NCBI GenBank assembly: GCA_023413605.1
Contig: JAEZPL010000641.1
Location: forward strand, 1-8,755
Direction: 5' to 3'
From: Pseudomonadota bacterium
GTDB taxonomy: Bacteria; Pseudomonadota; Alphaproteobacteria; Azospirillales; Azospirillaceae
Length of the DNA stretch: 8,755 nucleotides
The notes under the pieces are model-generated. The model saw only the letters and a list, made by a program, of their open reading frames with translations. It was not told where the DNA came from and ran no database searches. This document shows, one piece after another, positions 1 through 6,340 of this stretch. The position numbers and the translations under genes are program-made. Position 1 is the stretch's first letter; the number at the start of each line of letters is the position of its first letter.

Positions 1-1387
1 GGTTCATCTCGTCCACCCCGTCCGCGATGGCCGCGGCGGCGGCGAGCGCCTCCCGGCAGGCCTCCTCCGGGTCGGATTCGATGCCGAACAGCGCCATCAC
101 CCCGTCGCCGATGAACTTGTCGACCCGCCCGCCCGACCGTTCGACGGCATGGCCGACCATCGCGAAATACTGGTTCAACAGATAGACCACATCGAACGGC
201 AGCTTCCGTTCCGACAGGGCGGTGAAGCCGCGCAGGTCGCAGAACAGCACGGCGACGAAGCGCTCCTCGCCGGTCCAGCGGTGCTCCGCCTGCTGCGGGG
301 CCAGAGAGGCGGGGCGCAGCAGCGGGATCACCGTCAGATCCGCCGTGGGCCGCAACTGGCATGCCAGCCGCACGCCGGGAGGTGCCCCGACCCGCTCCAG
401 CGTGGCGCTCTCCTCCGGCGACGGCGACGGCTGGTTCGCCAGCCCGGCCATCACCCGCACCCGGCAGGTGGAGCAGCGCCCCCGCCCGCCGCAGACCGAC
501 AGGTGGGGGATGTTCGCCAGCCGGCTGGCCTCCAGCACGCTGAACCCGCGCGGCACGGCGACGCTCTGGTGGTCCGGGTAGGTGACGCGCACCAGCGTGC
601 GGCGCTGCCTCATCGCCCGCAGCCCCCGCAGGGCGAAGACCCCGCCGACCGCGCCGCTGAAGGTCCAGAGGGCGCCCTCGCGCAGCCATTCCAAAGCCGG
701 CGGCGGAGGTTCGGGCACCACGCCGCCCTGGAGCGCCATGCGTTCGGCGACCTCCTTGCCCGCCTGCGCGAAGCCGACCAGGGCCAGAACCGGCACCATC
801 AGCGCGGCGGCGAACAGGAACGGCGCCGCCTTGGGAAACCAGTCGCGGGGGCGCAGCCAGAAGTAAAGGCCGATGCAGCCATGGGTCCACACGACCAGCA
901 GCGCCAGGACCTGCCGCAGACCGGTGAAGGGCGCGTCCACCCACAGCAGTTGGACGACGACGTCGTAGCGATCCTCGAATCCGCTCAGCGCCGACCGGAC
1001 GCGCGTGCCCATCACATGGGAGATCAGCAGGAAAGGGATCGAAAGCCCAAGCGCCAGCTGAAGGAACTCCCCCAGCGGCATGCGCAACGTCCGCCGCCGG
1101 TAAAGAGCCGCCAGCGCCAGCCCGACATGGACCAGAACCGCTCCGTACAGCAGCGCCGTGGCCGGCGGGCTGCGCCAGAACCCCGTGAACCATTCCCGCG
1201 CCACCCCCATGGCGTGCAGCGAGACGATGCCCAGCGCGTGGTTCAACAGGTGCGTGGTGACGAAGGCGAACATCACCAGCCCGGCCGCCAGCCGCACATC
1301 GCGCATCGAAACCGTAGCCGACAGCCCCCGATGAGCGGGTGCTTGATCCGGCGGCTGGCCCGGTGGGCGATCCGCATTGACGGTCAT
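1..1387 (-). CDS. cyaC: CyaC-like redox-sensing membrane adenylate cyclase (3' end outside window)
   Basis: Class III nucleotide cyclase, expected to make cAMP at the inner face of the membrane; 462 codons are visible and the C-terminus lies beyond the left edge. Residues about 32-255 hold six hydrophobic segments. H46 (in THLLNH), H87, H124 and H169 sit one per helix in the first four, at spacings close to the four heme ligands of Bacillus-type diheme SdhC, and the surrounding residues resemble it. Residues about 265-355 form a [2Fe-2S] ferredoxin domain: C299-x5-C305-x2-C308-x34-C343. The catalytic domain starts near 375, with metal-binding Asp384 (FCDLRGFT) and Asp428 (DKFIGDG). Lys424 is the residue that normally selects adenine. 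From memory, S. meliloti CyaC has the same make-up, and its activity responds to quinone redox state. The ATG at 1385-1387 was chosen as the first Met before the membrane domain; its ribosome-binding site is weak, and a Met at codon 28 is an alternative. It is divergent from napE. Confidence 0.88.
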   Translation of the reverse strand, partial: MTVNADRPPGQPPDQAPAHRGLSATVSMRDVRLAAGLVMFAFVTTHLLNHALGIVSLHAMGVAREWFTGFWRSPPATALLYGAVLVHVGLALAALYRRRTLRMPLGEFLQLALGLSIPFLLISHVMGTRVRSALSGFEDRYDVVVQLLWVDAPFTGLRQVLALLVVWTHGCIGLYFWLRPRDWFPKAAPFLFAAALMVPVLALVGFAQAGKEVAERMALQGGVVPEPPPPALEWLREGALWTFSGAVGGVFALRGLRAMRQRRTLVRVTYPDHQSVAVPRGFSVLEASRLANIPHLSVCGGRGRCSTCRVRVMAGLANQPSPSPEESATLERVGAPPGVRLACQLRPTADLTVIPLLRPASLAPQQAEHRWTGEERFVAVLFCDLRGFTALSERKLPFDVVYLLNQYFAMVGHAVERSGGRVDKFIGDGVMALFGIESDPEEACREALAAAAAIADGVDEMN

Positions 1388-1561
1388 AGTGCGTCCGTTT
1401 CCCGATGATGCGACAGGGGTCTGGTCTGAACATGGCACCGGACGACGGCAGCCTCCACCGGGACGGGCGGCATAAGGAACCACCGTAAGCGGTGCGGAAC
1501 CTTAGGTGGTTGAAACGGGTTGAACGGGTGTCCGAAACGATTGTCGAAGACCGCCGTCGCC
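1388..1561. promoter_or_regulatory. Divergent intergenic region between cyclase and nap operon
   Basis: 174 bp between the start codons of the cyclase (minus strand) and napE (plus strand), so it should hold both promoters. I found no convincing FNR/FixK box (TTGAT-N4-ATCAA), CRP box, or sigma-54 -24/-12 element. What is visible is a cluster of short repeats at about 1474-1527, listed separately. Assignment as a regulatory region rests on gene orientation; no promoter is identified with confidence. Confidence 0.6.
1474..1527. repeat. Cluster of short inverted and direct repeats upstream of napE
   Basis: Several overlapping short repeats lie here. AACCACC (1478-1484) is an exact inverted repeat of GGTGGTT (1505-1511). 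CACCG (1481-1485) pairs with CGGTG (1490-1494) around a 4-nt loop, and AAGG (1474-1477) can pair with CCTT (1500-1503) outside it, giving a competing structure. GGAACC occurs at 1476-1481 and 1496-1501, exactly 20 bp apart. GGTTGAA occurs at 1508-1514 and 1518-1524, exactly 10 bp apart. The 10- and 20-bp spacing would put the copies on one face of the helix, as in many operators. No known regulator motif is recognised. Confidence 0.4.
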
Positions 1562-1801
1562 ATGAGTCGCCTGCACCCCGATAACTTAGCGCCAAAAACA
1601 AACGACCGGTTCCGCGCCGCGGACGCCGGTTCCGTCCCGGCCAACGCCGACCCGTCCGCAAAACGCCGCGAAATCACCATGTTCCTGCTGCTGGCGGTGG
1701 TGATCTGGCCGATCCTGTCCATCGCCATCGTCGGCGGGTACGGCTTCCTCGTCTGGATGTCGCAATTGATCCTGGGCCCGCCAGGGCCACCGCAGGTTTG
1801 A
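1562..1801 (+). CDS. napE: NapE, small membrane protein of the periplasmic nitrate reductase operon
   Basis: A 79-residue protein with one transmembrane helix (about residues 41-64). The stretch from KRREIT through VVIWPIL, VGGYGFLVWM and the GPPGPP tail is the conserved NapE signature. Its function is unknown; it is a small integral membrane protein found at the head of nap operons in several alphaproteobacteria. The ATG at 1562 is the only ATG that keeps the conserved KRREIT segment; a TTG at 1520 would give 93 residues, and the next in-frame ATG (1679) would cut the conserved core. The first 30 or so residues are poorly conserved and make this copy longer than the roughly 60 residues usual for NapE. 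A weak purine stretch (GAAGA, 1546-1550) is the only ribosome-binding site candidate. napF follows after 18 bp. Confidence 0.85.
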   Translation: MSRLHPDNLAPKTNDRFRAADAGSVPANADPSAKRREITMFLLLAVVIWPILSIAIVGGYGFLVWMSQLILGPPGPPQV

Positions 1802-1819
1802 GCGGATCGGCGGTGCCCC

Positions 1820-2332
1820 ATGGCGGACGACACGGTCGATTTACGACGGCGGGGATTCCTGCGCGGACGGACGCGCCCGGCACCGGCGGCGCTCCGCCCG
1901 CCCTGGTCCCGGCCCGGCGCCTTCACCTCCCTCTGCACCCGATGCGGCGCCTGCGCGCGGGCCTGCCCGCAAGGCATCCTGCGCGCCGGTGACGGCGGCT
2001 TTCCCGAGATCGACTTCAGCCAGCGCGAGTGCACCTTCTGCGCCGCCTGCGCCGATGCCTGCCCGGAGCCGGTCTTCGACCGCGCCGCCGAACGCCCCTG
2101 GGCGCTCGCCGCCGCCATCGGCCCGTCCTGCCTCGCCGCACAGGGCATCACGTGCCGAAGCTGCCAGGACTCCTGCCCGGAAGCGGCCATCCGCTTCACC
2201 CTCGCGCTGGGCGGCGTCGCGCGTGCCGCCGTGGACGCCGCGGCCTGCACCGGCTGCGGCGCCTGCGTGTCCGCCTGCCCGGTCAGCGCCGTCACCGTCC
2301 AGCCGCAGCCGGAGAGCGCCCATGCCGCCTGA
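1820..2332 (+). CDS. napF: NapF, cytoplasmic multi-[4Fe-4S] ferredoxin-type protein
   Basis: NapF is a cytoplasmic iron-sulfur protein that interacts with NapA and is thought to help its maturation before Tat export. The 170-residue product has four cysteine clusters: C39/C42/C45/C49, C71/C74/C77/C81, C104/C112/C115/C119 (ending CRSCQDSCP) and C143/C146/C149/C153. Length and spacing match E. coli NapF (164 residues), including the atypical third group with a distant first cysteine. The N-terminal RRGFLRG looks like a Tat motif, but E. coli NapF has a similar RRGIL and no hydrophobic segment follows here, so I do not call it exported. The ATG at 1820 has only a weak GGCGG-type site upstream. 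Its last 11 bp overlap napD, suggesting coupled translation. Confidence 0.93.
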   Translation: MADDTVDLRRRGFLRGRTRPAPAALRPPWSRPGAFTSLCTRCGACARACPQGILRAGDGGFPEIDFSQRECTFCAACADACPEPVFDRAAERPWALAAAIGPSCLAAQGITCRSCQDSCPEAAIRFTLALGGVARAAVDAAACTGCGACVSACPVSAVTVQPQPESAHAA

Positions 2333-2612
2333 CACAACGACCGTCATGACCGAGGAGTGGCACGTCGCCTCCATCCTCGTGCACCTGCTGCCGGAGCGGC
2401 GTGACGCCGTGCACGCGGCGGTGACCGCCATGCCCGGCGTCGAGGTCCACGCGGAGGAGCGGGGCAAGATGGTGGTGACGGTCGAAGGCCCGCATGAAGG
2501 CCGGATCGCCGACCGCATGACCGCGATCCACCTGCTCGACGGCGTGATGTCGGCCGTCATGGTCTTCCACCACGTCGAACCGGCGGAGGCCGGGGCGCCG
2601 CGGAACGTCTGA
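2322..2612 (+). CDS. napD: NapD, NapA Tat signal-peptide chaperone
   Basis: NapD is a small cytoplasmic chaperone that binds the twin-arginine signal peptide of NapA and holds back export until the molybdenum cofactor and Fe-S cluster are inserted. The 96-residue product has the family's features: WHVASILVHLLPE near the start, MPGVEVHAEE in the middle, GKMVVTVEG, and a C-terminal GVMSAVMVFHHVE. The ATG at 2322 is preferred because GGAGAG (2311-2316) lies 5 nt upstream, inside the end of napF; a second ATG at 2346 would give 88 residues and still retain the conserved domain. The start overlaps napF by 11 bp in a different frame. napA begins 43 bp downstream. Confidence 0.92.
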   Translation: MPPDTTTVMTEEWHVASILVHLLPERRDAVHAAVTAMPGVEVHAEERGKMVVTVEGPHEGRIADRMTAIHLLDGVMSAVMVFHHVEPAEAGAPRNV

Positions 2613-2655
2613 AAAAATACATCTGAACGTCCAAGAAGAAGGGGGGACAGAACCC

Positions 2656-5148
2656 ATGTTGGATCGGCGGGATTTCATCAAGGCGCAGGCGGTCACGGCC
2701 GCCGCGGCGGCGGGCGGCATGAGCCTTCCTGCCATGGCGCAGACCTCCATGATCGCGGGGGAGGACGCGCAGCTGAAGTGGAACAAGGCGCCCTGCCGCT
2801 TCTGCGGCACGGGCTGCGGCGTCATGGTCGCCACCAAGGACAACCGCGTCGTCGCCACCCACGGCGACATGCAGGCGGACGTCAACCGCGGCCTGAACTG
2901 CGTGAAGGGCTATTTCCTGTCCAAGATCATGTACGGGCAGGACCGGCTGACCCAGCCGCTGCTGCGCATGCGCGACGGCAAGTACCACAAGGACGGCGAG
3001 TTCATGCCGGTCACCTGGGACCAGGCCTTCGACGAGATGGCCCGCCAGTGGAAGCGCGCGCTGAAGGAGAAGGGGCCGGACGCCGTGGGCATGTTCGGGT
3101 CCGGCCAGTGGACGATCTGGGAGGGCTACGCCGCGTCCAAGCTGATGCGCGCCGGCTTCCGCACCAACAACCTGGATCCGAACGCCCGCCACTGCATGGC
3201 GTCGGCCGCCGTCGCCTTCATCCGCACGTTCGGCATGGACGAGCCGATGGGCTGCTACGATGACTTCGAGCACGCGGACGCCTTCGTGCTCTGGGGCTCC
3301 AACATGGCGGAGATGCACCCCATCCTGTGGACGCGCCTGACCGACCGGCGGCTGGCCCACAAGCACGTCAAGGTCGCGGTTCTGTCCACCTTCGAGCACC
3401 GCAGCTTCGAGCTGGCCGACATCCCCATGATCTTCGAGCCGGGGACCGACCTCGCCATCCTGAACTTCATCGCGAACCACATCATCCAGACCGGACGGGT
3501 GAACAAGGAGTTCGTGGAGAAGCACTGCAACTTCCGCCTGGGGCAGAAGGACATCGGCTATGGCCTGCGGCCCGAGAACGTGCTGGAGGTGCGCGCCGCC
3601 AACGCCAAGGACCCGACCGATTCCAAGCCCATCAGCTTCGACGAGTTCGCGAAGTTCGTCAGCGAATACACGGTGGAGAAGGCGTCCGAGCTGAGCAAGG
3701 TTCCCAAGGAACGGCTGCTGGCGCTGGCGGAGCTGTACGCCGACCCGAAGACCAAGGTCATGTCGCTGTGGACCATGGGCTTCAACCAGCATGTGCGGGG
3801 CGTGTGGGTCAACCACATGGTCTACAACATCCACCTGCTGACCGGCAAAATCTCGGAGCCGGGGAACAGCCCCTTCTCCCTGACCGGCCAGCCGTCCGCC
3901 TGCGGCACGGCGCGCGAGGTCGGCACCTTCGCCCACCGCCTGCCCGCCGACATGCAGGTGGCCAACCCCGTCCACCGCGCGCACACGGAGGAGGCCTGGA
4001 AGATTCCGAAGGGCCTGCTGCCCGGCAAGATCGGCTACCACGCCGTGCTGATGGACCGCATGCTGAAGGACGGAAAGCTCAACGCCTTCTGGATCATGGT
4101 CAACAACAACCTCCAGGCGGCGCCCAACACCAACGGCGAGACCTATCCCGGCTACCGCAACCCGAACAACTTCATCGTCGTTTCCGACGCCTACCCCACC
4201 TTGACCGCGTCCGCCGCCGACCTGATCCTGCCCGCGGCCATGTGGGTGGAAAAGGAAGGCGCCTACGGCAACGCGGAGCGGCGCACCCATTTCTGGCACC
4301 AGCTGGTCACCGCACCGGGCGAGGCCCGGTCGGACCTGTGGCAGATCATGGAATTCTCCAAGCGCTTCACCACCGACGAGGTGTGGCCGAAGGAGATCCT
4401 GGACGCCAACCCGGAATTCCGCGGCAAGTCGCTGTTCGACGTGCTGTTCCGCAACGGCAACGTGGACCGCTTCCCCCTGTCGGAGATCAACCCGGAGTAC
4501 GAGAACCGGGAATCCAAGGACTTCGGCTTCTACGTGCAGAAGGGCCTGTTCGAGGAATACGCCGGCTTCGGACGCGGCCACGGCCACGATCTGGCGCCCT
4601 TCGACACCTATCACGAGGTGCGCGGCCTGCGCTGGCCGGTGGTGGACGGCAAGGAAACCCGCTGGCGCTACCGCGAGGGGTTGGACCCCTTCGTCAAGCA
4701 GGGCGAGGGGGTGAAGTTCTACGGCAACCCGGACGGCAAGGCGAACGTCTTCGCCTTCCCCTACGAACCTCCGGCGGAAGCCCCGGACCAGGAGTTCGAC
4801 CTGTGGCTGGTGACGGGGCGCGTGCTGGAGCACTGGCACTCCGGCTCCATGACCATGCGCGTGCCGGAGTTGTACAAGGCCATGCCCATGGCGCTGGTCT
4901 ACATGCACCCCGACGACGCCCAGGCGCGTGGCCTGCGCCGCGGGTCGGAGGTCACGGTGATGTCGCGGCGCGGCGAGATGCGCACGCGGGTCGAGACGCG
5001 CGGCCGCAACCGGCCGCCGCGCGGCGTGGTCTTCGTGCCCTGGTTCGATTCCGCCCGCCTGATCAACAAGGTGACGCTGGACGCCACGGACCCGATCAGC
5101 AAACAGACCGACTTCAAGAAATGCGCCGTCAAAGTGGTCGCGGTGTAA
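2656..5148 (+). CDS. napA: NapA, periplasmic nitrate reductase catalytic subunit
   Basis: NapA reduces nitrate to nitrite in the periplasm using a molybdenum bis-MGD centre and one [4Fe-4S] cluster, taking electrons from NapB. The 830-residue product is full length for the family. It begins with a Tat signal: RRDFIK at 4-9, an Ala-rich hydrophobic segment, and a likely cleavage site after AMA (residue 28). The cluster ligands are C47, C50, C54 and C82 (CRFCGTGC, then NCVKGYF), followed by the conserved Lys84 thought to relay electrons. Cys180 in NARHCMASA is the expected molybdenum ligand. The C-terminal molybdopterin dinucleotide-binding domain includes LVTGRVLEHWHSGSMT. The ATG has a G-rich site (2641-2646) upstream and preserves the whole Tat signal. 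napB starts 13 bp after the stop. Confidence 0.98.
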   Translation: MLDRRDFIKAQAVTAAAAAGGMSLPAMAQTSMIAGEDAQLKWNKAPCRFCGTGCGVMVATKDNRVVATHGDMQADVNRGLNCVKGYFLSKIMYGQDRLTQPLLRMRDGKYHKDGEFMPVTWDQAFDEMARQWKRALKEKGPDAVGMFGSGQWTIWEGYAASKLMRAGFRTNNLDPNARHCMASAAVAFIRTFGMDEPMGCYDDFEHADAFVLWGSNMAEMHPILWTRLTDRRLAHKHVKVAVLSTFEHRSFELADIPMIFEPGTDLAILNFIANHIIQTGRVNKEFVEKHCNFRLGQKDIGYGLRPENVLEVRAANAKDPTDSKPISFDEFAKFVSEYTVEKASELSKVPKERLLALAELYADPKTKVMSLWTMGFNQHVRGVWVNHMVYNIHLLTGKISEPGNSPFSLTGQPSACGTAREVGTFAHRLPADMQVANPVHRAHTEEAWKIPKGLLPGKIGYHAVLMDRMLKDGKLNAFWIMVNNNLQAAPNTNGETYPGYRNPNNFIVVSDAYPTLTASAADLILPAAMWVEKEGAYGNAERRTHFWHQLVTAPGEARSDLWQIMEFSKRFTTDEVWPKEILDANPEFRGKSLFDVLFRNGNVDRFPLSEINPEYENRESKDFGFYVQKGLFEEYAGFGRGHGHDLAPFDTYHEVRGLRWPVVDGKETRWRYREGLDPFVKQGEGVKFYGNPDGKANVFAFPYEPPAEAPDQEFDLWLVTGRVLEHWHSGSMTMRVPELYKAMPMALVYMHPDDAQARGLRRGSEVTVMSRRGEMRTRVETRGRNRPPRGVVFVPWFDSARLINKVTLDATDPISKQTDFKKCAVKVVAV

Positions 5149-5155
5149 GGGAGGA
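5149..5155 (+). promoter_or_regulatory. Ribosome-binding site of napB
   Basis: GGGAGGA, directly after the napA stop codon and 6 nt before the napB ATG. It is the strongest Shine-Dalgarno match in the operon and settles the napB start. Confidence 0.7.
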
Positions 5156-5161
5156 CCGGAC

Positions 5162-5650
5162 ATGCGTCGCCATCACCTCCTGGCCCTTGCCGCGGCCCTG
5201 CCCTGCCTTGTGCCCGCCCTGCTGTCGGCCCAGAACGCCGGGCCGGCCCGGCTCGATTCCCCCTTCCGGCCGCCGGTGAACTTCACCGACAACAACCCGG
5301 CCCCGCCGATCCCGGCCGACGTCACCGACGACCGCCGCGTCGCCCGCAACTACCCGGAACAGCCGCCGGTCATCCCGCACAACATCCGCGACTATCAGAT
5401 CGGACTGAACAACAACCAGTGCCTGACCTGTCACAGCCGGCAGTACACGGGTGCCTCGCAGGCGCCGATGATCAGCATCACCCATTACGTGGACCGCGAG
5501 GGGCAGACGCTGGGGGCCGTCAGCCCGCGCCGCTACTTCTGCCTGGAATGCCACGTCCCGCAGACCCAGGTGCAGCCGGTCGTGCCCAACACCTTCAAGG
5601 ACGTGGACAGCATGCTCAGCCGCCCGTCCGACGGGGGTGACCGGCGATGA
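5162..5650 (+). CDS. napB: NapB, periplasmic diheme cytochrome c subunit
   Basis: NapB is the small electron-transfer subunit of periplasmic nitrate reductase. It takes electrons from NapC and passes them to the [4Fe-4S] cluster of NapA. The 162-residue precursor starts with a Sec-type signal peptide (basic MRRHH, hydrophobic 6-21, likely cleavage near residues 22-25). Two c-type heme sites are present, CLTCH at 87-91 and CLECH at 127-131. His72 (IPHNI) and His108 (THYV) are the likely distal axial ligands, and all four positions match the family pattern. The PPVIPHNI and NNNQCLTCH segments are typical NapB sequence. The last 4 bp overlap the napC start (ATGA), indicating coupled translation. 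Confidence 0.96.
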   Translation: MRRHHLLALAAALPCLVPALLSAQNAGPARLDSPFRPPVNFTDNNPAPPIPADVTDDRRVARNYPEQPPVIPHNIRDYQIGLNNNQCLTCHSRQYTGASQAPMISITHYVDREGQTLGAVSPRRYFCLECHVPQTQVQPVVPNTFKDVDSMLSRPSDGGDRR

Positions 5651-6333
5651 GATGGACCCTGCCCGAATTCCTGCAGCGGCCCTGGCGCACCATCGCGGGG
5701 CCGAGCCGGTACCTGAGCCTGGGCTTCCTGACGCTGGGCGGCTTTGCCGCAGGCGTCATGTTCTGGGGCGGCTTCAACACGGCGCTGGAGGTCACCAACA
5801 CCGAACAGTTCTGCACCAGCTGCCACGAGATGCGCGACAACGTCTATGAGGAGCTGAAGACCACCATCCACTTCACCAACCGATCCGGTGTGCGGGCCAC
5901 CTGCCCGGACTGCCACGTCCCCCATGAATGGACGGACAAGATCGCCCGCAAGATGCAGGCGTCCAAGGAGGTGTGGGGTAAAATCTTCGGCACCATCGAC
6001 ACGCGCGACAAGTTCGAGGAGAAGCGGCGCGAACTGGCGGAGCATGAATGGGCGCGGCTGAAGGCCAACAACTCGCTGGAATGCCGCAACTGCCACTCCG
6101 CGGAGTCCATGGACATCACGAAGCAGGGCGCGCGGGCGGCGCGCATTCACCAGCAGTACCTGTTCACCGGCGAACGCACCTGCATCGACTGCCACAAGGG
6201 CATTGCCCACCGCCTGCCGGACATGAACGGCGTCCCGCCGGGCTGGAGCGAAGCGTCCGACGACACGAGCGAACCGATCACCCGCTGGCTGGCCGAGGCT
6301 CCAACAGGGCCGAACCCGCACGCGGCGCGGTGA
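5647..6333 (+). CDS. napC: NapC, membrane-anchored tetraheme quinol dehydrogenase
   Basis: NapC/NirT-family cytochrome that oxidises quinol at the periplasmic face of the inner membrane and hands electrons to NapB. The 228-residue protein has a short cytoplasmic N-terminus, one uncleaved transmembrane helix (about 21-43), and a periplasmic domain with four c-heme sites: CTSCH (56-60), CPDCH (86-90), CRNCH (146-150) and CIDCH (179-183). Length and heme spacing are normal. The start lies in an ATGA overlap with napB, with GGGGG (5633-5637) upstream. It is the last gene of the operon; the stop is only 7 bp from the end of the convergent IclR gene. With no napGH visible, NapC should be the sole quinol entry point for this system. 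Confidence 0.96.
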   Translation: MRWTLPEFLQRPWRTIAGPSRYLSLGFLTLGGFAAGVMFWGGFNTALEVTNTEQFCTSCHEMRDNVYEELKTTIHFTNRSGVRATCPDCHVPHEWTDKIARKMQASKEVWGKIFGTIDTRDKFEEKRRELAEHEWARLKANNSLECRNCHSAESMDITKQGARAARIHQQYLFTGERTCIDCHKGIAHRLPDMNGVPPGWSEASDDTSEPITRWLAEAPTGPNPHAAR

Positions 6334-6340
6334 TGATCCG

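Noticed and set aside
149..1408. 419-codon open frame on the plus strand across the cyclase region
   Set aside because: Low-complexity Arg/Pro/His-rich translation with no family resemblance; the opposite strand encodes a cyclase with intact membrane, Fe-S and catalytic motifs.
1432..1452. Possible sigma-54 promoter starting at TGGCAC
   Set aside because: The -24-like TGGCAC has no TTGC at the required -12 spacing.
1576..1604. Possible FNR/FixK box in the AT-rich patch
   Set aside because: The right half (AACAA) is only partial and the left half does not match TTGAT; no usable match was found on either strand of the intergenic region.
1820..1870. Twin-arginine export signal on NapF (RRGFLRG)
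   Set aside because: No hydrophobic segment follows, E. coli NapF has a similar motif and is cytoplasmic, and NapF acts with NapA before export.
2557..5163. 868-codon open frame on the minus strand opposite napA
   Set aside because: It is an antisense shadow of napA in very GC-rich DNA. The translation is His-, Val- and Arg-rich with no recognisable domain, and napA itself is beyond doubt.
3327..5279. 650-codon plus-strand frame overlapping napA and running into napB
   Set aside because: Out-of-frame shadow of napA, rich in Arg, Gly and Pro, with no recognisable domain.
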